64,000 nt of DNA, taken from positions 434,001-498,000 of the forward strand of contig NZ_FOXX01000001.1 of the NCBI RefSeq assembly GCF_900115845.1. The letters are read 5' to 3'. Positions 35,155 to 43,379 of the stretch are shown here, one piece after another; position 1 is the first letter of the stretch; the number at the start of each line of letters is the position of its first letter. The translations under genes and the position numbers were made by a program. A model generated the notes under the pieces. It did not search any database and was not told where the DNA came from. It saw nothing but the letters and a program-made list of their open reading frames with translations. The stretch is from Priestia endophytica DSM 13796. Its GTDB lineage: Bacteria; Bacillota; Bacilli; Bacillales; Bacillaceae_H.

Positions 35155-36681
35155 ATGAACAAAGGTTTTGGAAAACATAGTGTTTTTATCATTTCTATTT
35201 TACTGACGGTTATTTTTATCGTCTGGGGAGGTCTCTTTACCTCAAGCTTCACTTCTGTGACAAATGCTATTTACACTTTTATGATTAATAACCTTGGTTG
35301 GGTTTATCTAGGCTCTGCTTTTTTCTTAGTCATCTTCGCAGTGTATTTATTATTTTCTAGATATGGACATATCAAACTAGGAAAAGATAACGAGAAACCA
35401 GAGTTTAAAACAGGATCTTGGCTTGCTATGTTATTTGGAGCAGGTATGGGCGTTGGTATTGTTTACTGGGGAGTTGCAGAACCTGTTACACATTATACAA
35501 ATCCTCCATATGGAGAAGGGTTTACAGATTCAGCAGCAAACGTTGCTATGAAGTTCTCATTCTTCCACTGGGGATTACAGCCATGGGGAATTTATACTGT
35601 CATCGGATTGGCTTTAGCTTATTTCCAATTTAAGAAAGGGTTGCCTGCTGCAATTAGTTCCATCTTCTACCCTGTTCTTAAAGAAAGAATTTACGGACCA
35701 ATCGGAAAAACGATTGACATTATTTCCGTGTTCGCTACCGTATTTGGAATTGCAACATCTCTTGGGCTTGGTGCAATGCAAATTTCGGCTGGACTTCATG
35801 CTATATTTGGTCTGCCTGACACAACGGCAATTCAAATGACCGTTATTGGTGCTGGAACGATATTATTTATCATCTCGATTAGTACAGGACTAGAGAAAGG
35901 TATCCAATTTTTATCTAATGCAGCTATTATTTTATCTTTCTTGATCATGTTCCTGGTATTAATTCTAGGACCAACATCGATTATTTTTGAAACGTTCTTC
36001 ACTTCACTTGGTAGTTATTTAAACGACTTTGTTGAAATGAGCTTACGTTTAACTCCATTCACGGATAACGCGTGGGTTGGAGACTGGACCCTATTCTATT
36101 GGGCTTGGTGGATTGCATGGTGTCCTTTCGTTGGAATGTTCATCGCTCGTATTTCAAAAGGAAGAACAATTCGCGAATTCGTTATCGGCGTACTTGTTGT
36201 ACCAACACTTGGTACGTGCGCATGGTTTGCTGTGTTCGGAGGAGCTGCGCTTGATTTAGTTCAAAATGCAAGCAATCCTGGATTAGCAAATGATATTGCA
36301 TCTAATGTATCCCTATCTGTTTTCACGTTCTTTGACTATCTTCCTGCAAGTGGTGTCTTAACTGCTGTCGGGTTTGCTGTTGTATTAATTTATTATATTA
36401 CAGTAGCAGATACATCTAGTTTCGTACTAGGTATGTTAAGTGAGCGAGGAAACTTGGATCCATCTGTTAAAATTAAAGTAACATGGGGAATTGTTCAAGC
36501 TGCATCAGCAGCAGTTCTGCTTTTAGCTGGTGGGGAAAATGCTCTAAATGTTCTCCAAACGGCTTCTCTCGTTTCAGCCTTTCCATTTATTTTTGTCCTG
36601 CTCTTTATGTGCTGGGCACTTCTTAAAGCATTGCGAGAGGAACTTGAAGAAGAGAAAGCAGTTAAGAAAAAAGCAAGCTAA
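35155..36681 (+). CDS. opuD: BCCT-family glycine betaine transporter, OpuD-like
   Basis: A 508-aa, 12-helix carrier of the betaine/carnitine/choline family. It has GAGMGVGIVYWGVAEP in TM3 and the aromatic substrate box WAWWIAWCPFVGMF in TM8, followed by RISKGRTIREF. It imports osmoprotectants with Na. The AAAGGAG ends 14 nt before the ATG, an unusually long spacing, so expression may be weak or start elsewhere. A C10 tract lies in the leader. OpuD is the nearest B. subtilis protein; betaine, carnitine or choline preference cannot be read here. Confidence 0.88.
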   Translation: MNKGFGKHSVFIISILLTVIFIVWGGLFTSSFTSVTNAIYTFMINNLGWVYLGSAFFLVIFAVYLLFSRYGHIKLGKDNEKPEFKTGSWLAMLFGAGMGVGIVYWGVAEPVTHYTNPPYGEGFTDSAANVAMKFSFFHWGLQPWGIYTVIGLALAYFQFKKGLPAAISSIFYPVLKERIYGPIGKTIDIISVFATVFGIATSLGLGAMQISAGLHAIFGLPDTTAIQMTVIGAGTILFIISISTGLEKGIQFLSNAAIILSFLIMFLVLILGPTSIIFETFFTSLGSYLNDFVEMSLRLTPFTDNAWVGDWTLFYWAWWIAWCPFVGMFIARISKGRTIREFVIGVLVVPTLGTCAWFAVFGGAALDLVQNASNPGLANDIASNVSLSVFTFFDYLPASGVLTAVGFAVVLIYYITVADTSSFVLGMLSERGNLDPSVKIKVTWGIVQAASAAVLLLAGGENALNVLQTASLVSAFPFIFVLLFMCWALLKALREELEEEKAVKKKAS

Positions 36682-36694
36682 GCAGCTTGTAAAA

Positions 36695-36731
36695 GCAAAA
36701 GGATCGCTTAAATATAAGCGATCCTTTTTAT
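36695..36731. terminator. Bidirectional terminator between opuD and the M14 peptidase
   Basis: 14-bp stem AAAAGGATCGCTTA / TAAGCGATCCTTTT (36697-36728), loop of four. Confidence 0.88.
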
Positions 36732-36732
36732 T

Positions 36733-37626
36733 TTATCCCTTTGTATCAAAAGCTAACTGAGCTACTAAGATTTTAGAACATCTATCATAAATAGAAGGAA
36801 GATGTGAAATAGGAAGTGGATTAATGCCCTTGCCGAGTTCAATTGTAAAACCTGGTCTTCTATACTCATGAATAAACCAATCTTTATACCCTGCATGGCT
36901 GTCAATCATCTGAACTGATTTGTAATTACTTACTCTTGCAAACTCATCTGCCATTTTTTTTGAGATTTGTGGTTCTTTGTTCATATAGCCCCAATAAAAT
37001 TCTTCTCCTTGTGTATGTAGGGAAAGAACAGAATCAAAGTTTTCCTTCTCTGTTAAAGTATACAATGCTCTTACTTCAGGTTCTGTAAGCGGCACATCAC
37101 CAGGATAGTCACGTGGTGCAGCTCGTTTAGCTTCCTTTCGCTCTTTTTCAATCTCCCAATTAGCTGGAAATTGATTATTCAAGTCTATCCCTCTAATATT
37201 AGCTTTCCAGTGATGAAACTCCATACTTCCTTCATTTATAAATAGCACTTTCTCTCTTTCTATATCAGTACTTTTAACTCCATGCAAAACGAGGTTAACT
37301 CCATCTGGATTAATCATCGGAAAGGCAGAAAGTGTTGTCTCTTTAAAAAGTTCTCTTGCTTTCTTGTTTTCAATCTCTCCATCACAATCAATCCTTTGAC
37401 AATAGTGAAACAAAAAGAGCATAAGACTATTTGTTGTAATCCATTCATTCGCATGCATTGAGGCATTCATATGGACTTTTCGTGCTCCTTCTCCTATTGT
37501 TATATGATATAAATCTTGTCCTAACACGCTCTGCCCAATAACCTCTATGTTGACGAAAGAGTATAGGTTGTTTAATGCGTATAAAGCCTCCTCTAAGCGT
37601 CTTGAATCACAAGGTGTATTCCACAT
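36733..37626 (-). CDS. yqgT: M14 family zinc carboxypeptidase, D-Glu-diamino acid endopeptidase-like (YqgT)
   Basis: A 297-aa zinc peptidase. Metal ligands HANE (HxxE in ASMHANEWITT) and the His of LSLHTQGEEFYWGY, plus the catalytic Glu in FTIELGKG, are present. Related enzymes cut gamma-D-Glu-(L)meso-diaminopimelate bonds in peptidoglycan peptides. No signal peptide or LysM repeats are seen, so it is shorter than LysM-bearing relatives and may act in cell-wall peptide recycling inside the cell. ATG at 37626 follows GAGGGGGG at good distance and is preferred over 37650. Confidence 0.85.
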   Translation of the reverse strand: MWNTPCDSRRLEEALYALNNLYSFVNIEVIGQSVLGQDLYHITIGEGARKVHMNASMHANEWITTNSLMLFLFHYCQRIDCDGEIENKKARELFKETTLSAFPMINPDGVNLVLHGVKSTDIEREKVLFINEGSMEFHHWKANIRGIDLNNQFPANWEIEKERKEAKRAAPRDYPGDVPLTEPEVRALYTLTEKENFDSVLSLHTQGEEFYWGYMNKEPQISKKMADEFARVSNYKSVQMIDSHAGYKDWFIHEYRRPGFTIELGKGINPLPISHLPSIYDRCSKILVAQLAFDTKG

Positions 37627-37708
37627 GTTATCCCCCCTCTTCTCGTTCATTTTATTATAGAAGAAGCTTCTTTATGTTGAAGAACTGTTAAGAGATATTC
37701 AACATACT

Positions 37709-37766
37709 AAAAAAGCTTAGAAAGTAAAAGGGTGTATCGTAACACTCTTTTACTTTCTAAGCTTTG
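37709..37766 (-). terminator. Long terminator hairpin after glcK
   Basis: A 24-bp stem (37712-37735 with 37742-37765, one G-T pair, loop ATCGTA) starting AAAGCTTAGAAAG, then T-rich on the minus strand. It is unusually long for an intrinsic terminator. Confidence 0.8.
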
Positions 37767-37783
37767 TGTCCAAGTCTAACTTT

Positions 37784-38755
37784 TTACACGTGCTGTGGCA
37801 GCTGTGTTTTAACAAGCCATGCCCCGCCAATTACACCTGCATCGTTACCTAACGTTGCAATTGTAATTTCCGCTCCTTTTGCAACACGAGGAAACGCAAA
37901 TTGATTAAATCTGTCTTTAATAGACTGAAGTAAAATATCACCGGCACGAGAAACGCCTCCACCGAGAACGATTTTTTCAGGATTTAATCCATTTGCAGTA
38001 TTTGCTAGCGCTAAACCAAGGTGAAACGCTACTTCTTCAATTACTGCTTTTGCCACTTCATCGCCTTCACGAGCACAGTCAAATACTTCTTTGGCTGTTA
38101 AAGTTCCATCTTCATAAAAACATTGCATTGTCGTGTTTCCGTTTTCAGTGATCTTTTCTTTAGCAAGACGAACGATTCCTGTTGCTGAAGCTACTGTTTC
38201 TAAACATCCTGTTTTTCCACAGTTACACGGAGCTCCACCTTCAGGTACAGAAGTAATATGTCCAATCTCACCAGCAGCCCCATTTACTCCACGTACAATG
38301 TCACCATGTGCAATAATGCCACCGCCAACACCTGTACCAAGTGTAACGCAAAGAAGATCTTTTGCTCCTTCACCAGCACCTTTCCACATCTCACCAATTG
38401 CTGCAATATTTGCATCATTGTCTACAAACACAGGAAGACCTGTTTCAACTTCAAGTAAGTCTTTCAAAGGGAATTTATTCCAACCTAAATTAACGGCAAC
38501 ATCTACAGAACCATTTGTTTCCTTTACAGGTCCTGGGGCTCCGATGCCAATTCCCATAATTTTAGCTTTCATTTCCCCACACTTTTCAAGCTGTTCATCA
38601 ATTGACTTTGCAATATCTGTTGGGATATTATGTCCTTGATTGCTTTTATCAGTTGGAATTTCCCATTTGTAAATGATTTCTCCATATTGATTAACGAAGG
38701 CTAACTTTACTGTCGTTCCTCCTAAATCAACCCCAATCAGCCATTTCTCTTCCAT
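37784..38755 (-). CDS. glcK: ROK-family glucokinase
   Basis: A 323-aa ROK kinase phosphorylating glucose to glucose-6-phosphate. ATP-binding [12 protein letters not shown] at 9-20, [10 protein letters not shown], catalytic VDNDAN, and the zinc motif [11 protein letters not shown] are present. Length and position (after yqgQ, 6 bp gap) match B. subtilis GlcK. Start ATG at 38755. Confidence 0.96.
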   Translation of the reverse strand: MEEKWLIGVDLGGTTVKLAFVNQYGEIIYKWEIPTDKSNQGHNIPTDIAKSIDEQLEKCGEMKAKIMGIGIGAPGPVKETNGSVDVAVNLGWNKFPLKDLLEVETGLPVFVDNDANIAAIGEMWKGAGEGAKDLLCVTLGTGVGGGIIAHGDIVRGVNGAAGEIGHITSVPEGGAPCNCGKTGCLETVASATGIVRLAKEKITENGNTTMQCFYEDGTLTAKEVFDCAREGDEVAKAVIEEVAFHLGLALANTANGLNPEKIVLGGGVSRAGDILLQSIKDRFNQFAFPRVAKGAEITIATLGNDAGVIGGAWLVKTQLPQHV

Positions 38756-38761
38756 AAGATC

Positions 38762-38962
38762 TCATCCTTTTTCTGTTCTTTGTTCACGTCTATGGCGAAT
38801 TAAAAGAAGTGCTTCAGTTAACTGACGATATTCAATCAAACCGGACCTTGCAAGCTCTCTTAGCTCTTCTTCCATAAGGTCAAGGTCAGCTTGTTGGCTT
38901 CCTGTATAAATAATAGTTCCAAATCTTTTTAAAAGCTGCTGCACATCGTATAACGTTTTCAT
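38762..38962 (-). CDS. yqgQ: YqgQ family protein (DUF910)
   Basis: A 66-aa all-helical protein (LYDVQQLLKRFG, LDLMEEELRELARSGLI). DUF910/YqgQ proteins form a three-helix bundle suggested to bind nucleic acid; no role is established. It is immediately upstream of glcK in the same operon. Confidence 0.88.
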   Translation of the reverse strand: MKTLYDVQQLLKRFGTIIYTGSQQADLDLMEEELRELARSGLIEYRQLTEALLLIRHRREQRTEKG

Positions 38963-39128
38963 TTATTCACCTATTAATTAATAAATTCTCCTATATTACT
39001 GTAACGAGAATCACTATAGTCGTCAAGGTTTCTCCCTCGTGAATTACTGTAAATTCTTTCAATAGGTATAAACATACTTTCTCTTTTAAAAGCTATAATC
39101 CTTTTAATATACCTATTAAATCTTACTG

Positions 39129-40289
39129 CTAACTCTTATAATTATATCCATAAAATAAACTGCTGCCAATCCCAATTATTAAAATTACAATATACACTAA
39201 AGAAGCCAATTTACTCTGTTTTTTAGGAAGTTGAACAGCACCTGCTGCAACAAATCCGCCAATAAGTCCGCCCAAATGACCCGCATTATCAATACCAGGG
39301 ACAACGAACCCAAACACAATATTAAATAGAACGAGCATGATGACGTTCGTTCCTAACGTATCAAAAAAGATTTTCGGGCTTTTATACCCAAAAAACAAGA
39401 GAGCACCAAAACAGCCAAAAATAGCACCAGAGGCTCCGGCTGAAACCGTTGGACTAAATAAAAAGCTTCCTATTGTTCCAGATACTCCAGCTATAAGATA
39501 AATTAATAGAAAACGACTGCTTCCATATATTCGTTCAACAACTGTGCCAACATAATACAGAGCAATACTGTTCATTAAGAGGTGCAGAAAGCCAATGTGG
39601 AGAAAAATAGGGGTAATGAGCCTCCACCATTCTCCCTCTAAAAGAAGCTCATTATGCTTAGCTCCATATTTAACGAGCGTTTCTACATTCTGACTTCCTC
39701 CGTTAAATTCAAGCCAAAAAAAGAAGAAAATCTGTATAAATAAGAAAACGGAAGAAAAGATGGGCTTTCCGTAAAATAACGTTCTTTGAATGGCCTTTTC
39801 CCGCTCTCGCTCAATACTTTGTATTTTTTGTTTCACATCTTCTATAAAATTTAAAGCGCTTTCCTCATCTACAAGCGGTGAAAACTTTTTCTCAAAAGCC
39901 AATTCCTCCTCTTCCATTACATCAGCTGGCGAAAAAAGATTTCCAGTTATGTTTCCTTCTGTAATTGTGCTAAAAATATAGTGAAAGTCAAAAAAAGGAT
40001 TAACATCTGATATATATAAATAAGTCCATTTTGCTTTTTTGGACAAACGATAAACTGTTGAATTTCGTAAAGTTTCTTCCTCGTTTTCTATATCTTCTTT
40101 AAGATCTCGCGTCCAAATTAAATCTTTTCTAACAAGCCTAATATAGCTATCCTGTTCGCTATTTTTAAAGTATAAATTTTGTTTAGAATCGGAAGCGTAG
40201 ATCAGTTTGTAGTTCTGTTCTTCTATAAGAAAGTGTGCGATTTGAAAGTATAGAAAATCTTGCTTTAAGACTGCTATCTTTTTCACCAC
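39129..40289 (-). CDS. gluP: Rhomboid intramembrane serine protease (YqgP/GluP), short form
   Basis: About 386 aa. A soluble N-terminal domain (to about residue 165) precedes a rhomboid domain with catalytic GASGAIFG Ser and the His in IDNAGHLGG; numbering from the longest frame gives S296 and H347. The HLLMNS motif is also present. In B. subtilis YqgP cleaves membrane proteins such as MgtE. The C-terminal TPR region of that protein is missing here: the product ends soon after the last helix. The start is uncertain; I use GTG at 40289, 6 nt after AAAGAG, over TTG at 40316. Confidence 0.88.
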   Translation of the reverse strand: MVKKIAVLKQDFLYFQIAHFLIEEQNYKLIYASDSKQNLYFKNSEQDSYIRLVRKDLIWTRDLKEDIENEEETLRNSTVYRLSKKAKWTYLYISDVNPFFDFHYIFSTITEGNITGNLFSPADVMEEEELAFEKKFSPLVDEESALNFIEDVKQKIQSIEREREKAIQRTLFYGKPIFSSVFLFIQIFFFFWLEFNGGSQNVETLVKYGAKHNELLLEGEWWRLITPIFLHIGFLHLLMNSIALYYVGTVVERIYGSSRFLLIYLIAGVSGTIGSFLFSPTVSAGASGAIFGCFGALLFFGYKSPKIFFDTLGTNVIMLVLFNIVFGFVVPGIDNAGHLGGLIGGFVAAGAVQLPKKQSKLASLVYIVILIIGIGSSLFYGYNYKS

Positions 40290-40354
40290 CCTGAACTCTT
40301 TTTTTAAACATCGCAAAATCCAGTTAAAAAAGCAAGTTTTTACATTCCATCCAT

Positions 40355-40386
40355 ATAAAAAAAGGAAGAAACTGTGTTCCTTCCTT
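40355..40386 (-). terminator. Terminator after yqgO
   Basis: Minus-strand stem AGGAAGGAAC / GTTTCTTCCT with one mismatch, loop ACA, then a T-run. It separates yqgO from yqgP. Confidence 0.75.
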
Positions 40387-40387
40387 C

Positions 40388-40567
40388 TTAATACTTAAAA
40401 AGTTGCGACATCATCTTACCGCGGATATAAGGAAAAGTAAAAGCCGTTCTTACAGCTAAGCTGCGACCTACTCTATTTCTTAACAGCATGTTTAACAACT
40501 GATAACGTGACTGATAAACAAGTGAAATAAGTAAAGTCATAATGAAAAACTTCAATAAACGTTTCAT
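40388..40567 (-). CDS. yqgO: Small membrane protein (YqgO-like)
   Basis: A 59-aa protein, MKRLLKFFIMTLLISLVYQSR at the start forming one membrane helix, then a basic tail. The start is ATG at 40565-40567 with GAGGAGG 9 nt upstream. The position between yqgP and the DUF92/yqgN genes fits B. subtilis yqgO. Function unknown. A longer reading frame through the upstream gene end has no ribosome binding site. Confidence 0.7.
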   Translation of the reverse strand: MKRLLKFFIMTLLISLVYQSRYQLLNMLLRNRVGRSLAVRTAFTFPYIRGKMMSQLFKY

Positions 40568-40628
40568 ATATTCTAACCTCCTCTTCTTACTTTCCCACGA
40601 ACAATGCTGATTATTCTTCCCTTTCTTA

Positions 40629-41426
40629 TTAAACTTGTATATAAGGGAAGGCAAGAAAAGCGAGAAATGCTCCAATGAAGACAGCTGTTACGTTAACTGT
40701 ATCATTATTAAAAAAGGTAATGCCTTTAATTTTCTTTGTTTTCATGTAGCAATGCTCTGTTTTCTCCGTATGAATACCACAATTAGCACATTTGTATTCT
40801 ACTTGGATGGTTGCTCCAAGAACAGTATCGGCTATATTTCCTAAAAAACCGAAAATCGCAATAAACAAAAGAGCCGACACCTTTTCCTCCCAAAAGATAG
40901 TGAAAAAAAGACCAATCAACAAAGCCCCGCTAAATGCGGCAAAGGTTCCAAGTAATGAGATAGCTCCTGATGTTCCTGCTTCTACTTTTCTTAATGTTAA
41001 AATATAACGTGGCTTTCTCTTGCTAAGAGTCCCAATTTCTGATGCCCACGTATCCGAGTTTGCTGCTGCAATACTTACAGCAAATAAGAAAGTGAGCATT
41101 TCTTTGTGAGTAGGATCGAAAAGCAAGAAAAGACTAAATAAAGCTGGAACTCCTCCATTTGCAAACACCTGTATAATGTCTCTACTGCTTGATTTTTCTA
41201 ACTTCTCTTCAACATGTTCTTTTCGCTTTTGAAACAAAAAACTCACAAACGAAGAAGTGATAAAGAAAACACCAAGTAAAGCAAGACCTTTTACTCCTGT
41301 TCCAGCATAGATACTGCTTCCTATTAAAAAGGCTCCAAACGCTCCTGATTTTGTAAGAGCCTTTACTTTATATCCTGCATATGATGCGACAATAACAAGA
41401 AGGAAGAAAAGAAGATGCTCATTCAC
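40629..41426 (-). CDS. DUF92 family membrane protein
   Basis: A 265-aa protein with about six or seven membrane segments. It contains the DUF92 signatures TKSGAFGAFLIG, ANSDTWASEIGTLSKRKPR and FLGNIADTVLGATIQ. A CxxC pair (YKCANCGIHTEKTEHC) lies in a loop and could bind metal. Members of the family in phototrophs phosphorylate phytyl phosphate; the bacterial role is unknown. It overlaps yqgN by 8 bp, so the two are coupled. Confidence 0.8.
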   Translation of the reverse strand: MNEHLLFFLLVIVASYAGYKVKALTKSGAFGAFLIGSSIYAGTGVKGLALLGVFFITSSFVSFLFQKRKEHVEEKLEKSSSRDIIQVFANGGVPALFSLFLLFDPTHKEMLTFLFAVSIAAANSDTWASEIGTLSKRKPRYILTLRKVEAGTSGAISLLGTFAAFSGALLIGLFFTIFWEEKVSALLFIAIFGFLGNIADTVLGATIQVEYKCANCGIHTEKTEHCYMKTKKIKGITFFNNDTVNVTAVFIGAFLAFLAFPYIQV

Positions 41427-41985
41427 AAATCAACACCTCTTGGTTTGTAATGATTTTACCAACGGGAATATCGTGAGGTTCAATTGGCACAAAGTCAGCA
41501 ATTTGAATATGAAAAGCAATCGATATCTTCTTCCCTCGGTAGTTTTGCAAATAACGGTCATAATATCCTCCACCAAAGCCTACTCTATAACCATTTTTCG
41601 CAAAAATTACTCCTGGAACAAAGATCACATCCAGTTCTTCTTTTGATATTTTTTCAGCTGTAATAAGCGGTTCTTCAATGCCAAACTGAACAGTTTCAAG
41701 CTCAGTGAAAGATGAAAGTTGGTAGAACTCCATTTTGTGCGTCTGAGGAAAACACTTAGGAACGGCAACTCTTTTCCCCTCACCCCATGCCTTCTCAATA
41801 ATATCTCTTGTTTCAACCTCAAATGGAAGTGAAAGTGTAATTCCAATTGTTCTTGCTTCTTTCCATTCTCTTGTATTTTCAACTCTTGATAGAATCTCTT
41901 TATTCATCTCTTTCCGCTCTAACAAAGACAGCTCTTTTAAATTCTTCTTCATTAGATTTCTTTTAACCTTTTTCTCCTCCATCAT
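41419..41985 (-). CDS. yqgN: 5-formyltetrahydrofolate cyclo-ligase (YqgN)
   Basis: A 188-aa enzyme that converts 5-formyl-THF to 5,10-methenyl-THF with ATP, returning the storage folate to one-carbon metabolism. The ATP/folate motif GFGGGYYDRYL is present, as are VAVPKCFPQ and DVIFVPGVIF. Length is typical. It is the first of three same-strand genes (yqgN, DUF92, yqgO). Glycine cleavage genes in the same window feed the same folate pool. Confidence 0.92.
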   Translation of the reverse strand: MMEEKKVKRNLMKKNLKELSLLERKEMNKEILSRVENTREWKEARTIGITLSLPFEVETRDIIEKAWGEGKRVAVPKCFPQTHKMEFYQLSSFTELETVQFGIEEPLITAEKISKEELDVIFVPGVIFAKNGYRVGFGGGYYDRYLQNYRGKKISIAFHIQIADFVPIEPHDIPVGKIITNQEVLICE

Positions 41986-42045
41986 TTTATCCCCTTATTA
42001 TGTAATGTTCTTATCTATCTTTTAAAAGAGTTCTTTTTAAACAAA

Positions 42046-42077
42046 AAACAGCAGGAATAAAAATTCCTACTGTTTTA
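42046..42077 (-). terminator. Terminator after rpmG
   Basis: Minus-strand stem AAACAGTAGGAAT / ATTCCTGCTGTTT (one G-T pair) and a T-run; overlaps the rpmG stop. Confidence 0.8.
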
Positions 42078-42224
42078 CTTAGTCTCACGATGTAATGTTA
42101 CTTTTTTAAGTCTTGGGCTATATTTTTTAAGCTCAAGGCGATCTGGATTGTTACGTTTATTTTTAGTAGTGATGTAGTTACGGTCACCAGTTTCAGTGCA
42201 AGCTAAAGTTACTTGTACACGCAT
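42075..42224 (-). CDS. rpmG: 50S ribosomal protein L33
   Basis: A 49-aa L33: [20 protein letters not shown] at the start and a basic tail. GGAGG lies upstream of ATG at 42222-42224. Only one Cys (C9) is present, so the CxxC pairs of zinc-binding L33 are missing; this is the zinc-independent type. It is found between yqgN and the pst region, as rpmGA in B. subtilis. Confidence 0.95.
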   Translation of the reverse strand: MRVQVTLACTETGDRNYITTKNKRNNPDRLELKKYSPRLKKVTLHRETK

Positions 42225-42273
42225 GATGTTATCCCTCCAAACATGATTTCGTTAATCAGACTATAATATAATA

Positions 42274-42912
42274 TCATCTTTCGAATGAAAATTCCAGTCT
42301 GTTTTTTATAAGCTTTCTATTAGCATTAACCCCGTTTTCTTCATTTATTGCTTTAATATTCCATATATCAGCAAAAGTATGCTCATATGGAAGAAGAAAG
42401 CTCTCTAAAGTAAACGCACTCACAATATTTCGAGATGCAAGAGGTTGATATTTTAACGCCCCTTTACGAATATTCCCCCAAAGATGGCGCTCTTCATTTA
42501 TTTGATCTGCTGAAGTTACAGTATACTGCTTTATTCCTTTTTCATCAATTTTTCCATTAATAAAAACAAGCCCTTCTTCAATATGATAAGAAAGAAGATG
42601 ATCTTTCGGCCTGTAGTAAGCAAGCTTTGCTAAAGGCTTCGTTTGCTCATACTGCACATATAGCTTAATTTCTTTACTTCTATTATTTAAGTTCTCTAAA
42701 GAAATTCTGTGTCCATCAATAAGGCAAGACTTATGCTCGTCTTGAAAAGCAAAGGATTTGTACTGGACACAGTTTTGAATGTGACGTTCTTTTTCGGACA
42801 TTTCAATCCATGAAAATTCTCCATCAATCCACATTCCAATTCTTAGTTGAAAAAATGTTGCTGAATCATTGAAATTATCCATACACTTCTCGTTTGTATA
42901 CAATGTATCCAT
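42274..42912 (-). CDS. Unknown protein
   Basis: A 212-aa soluble protein, not recognised. It has no signal peptide, membrane segment or known motif. It contains several aromatic and charged stretches (IGMWIDGEFSWIEM, LAYYRPKDHLLSYH). The start is ATG at 42910-42912 with GAGGGTG before it. It stands alone between the MCP gene and rpmG on the same strand. Codon use looks like its neighbours, so it is probably a real lineage-specific gene. Confidence 0.65.
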   Translation of the reverse strand: MDTLYTNEKCMDNFNDSATFFQLRIGMWIDGEFSWIEMSEKERHIQNCVQYKSFAFQDEHKSCLIDGHRISLENLNNRSKEIKLYVQYEQTKPLAKLAYYRPKDHLLSYHIEEGLVFINGKIDEKGIKQYTVTSADQINEERHLWGNIRKGALKYQPLASRNIVSAFTLESFLLPYEHTFADIWNIKAINEENGVNANRKLIKNRLEFSFER

Positions 42913-43379
42913 TTTCGCACCCTCTATCTGTTTTATTGTACCGAACACAATTGATATATGAACTTATTAAAAGATTTGTAAATTTACTGTCAGCTAAACG
43001 TTTTCTATTAAATCCTTCTGTTGAAGATTGTTTATAGGCATTAGCACTTTTATTTTTCTAAAAATTCAGTTAATTGTAAAGAACATTGTAAACTTATATT
43101 ACCTATAAGAAAACAATGTTCCTTTCACCTGTGCGCACCGAAAGGATCAGTCTATCTAGAGACATTAAAATTTCTACTTCCTCATTCTTTTACGCTCAAG
43201 AGACTCTAAAACATAACAATAGTTAAAATTTTCTTACCTTTATTTTACCATCATTGGATTACCACTACAATGAACAGAATTTGTCGATTCTATATTCTTT
43301 ATACTTTTATCTATTTTAAAATGTTTCGATACCCCACTGCCATGAGCTTTTCTTTATGACGATTTTAGAAAGAATCATA
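42913..43379. other. Intergenic region between the MCP and the unknown gene
   Basis: 467 bp without credible ORFs. It contains two adjacent hairpins at 43081-43145 and little else recognisable. The promoter of the unknown gene must lie here. No clear terminator follows the MCP gene. Confidence 0.5.
43081..43145. repeat. Two adjacent hairpins of unknown role
   Basis: First: GAACATTGT AAA CTTATA, loop, TATAAG AAA ACAATGTTC (43081-43121), two perfect stems separated by a symmetrical 3x3 internal loop. Second: CCTTTC ... GAAAGG (43121-43145) around the palindrome GTGCGCAC. No T-run follows on either strand. Confidence 0.75.

Noticed and set aside
42949-43080. PhoP or NrdR-like repeats
   Set aside because: Single TTTACT or TGTAAA words occur but without 11-bp phase or a matching partner.
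43121-43145. Cyclic-di-GMP (GEMM) riboswitch
   Set aside because: The minus strand has GCGCACAGG as in that class, but the second half of the fold and the P1 stem are missing.
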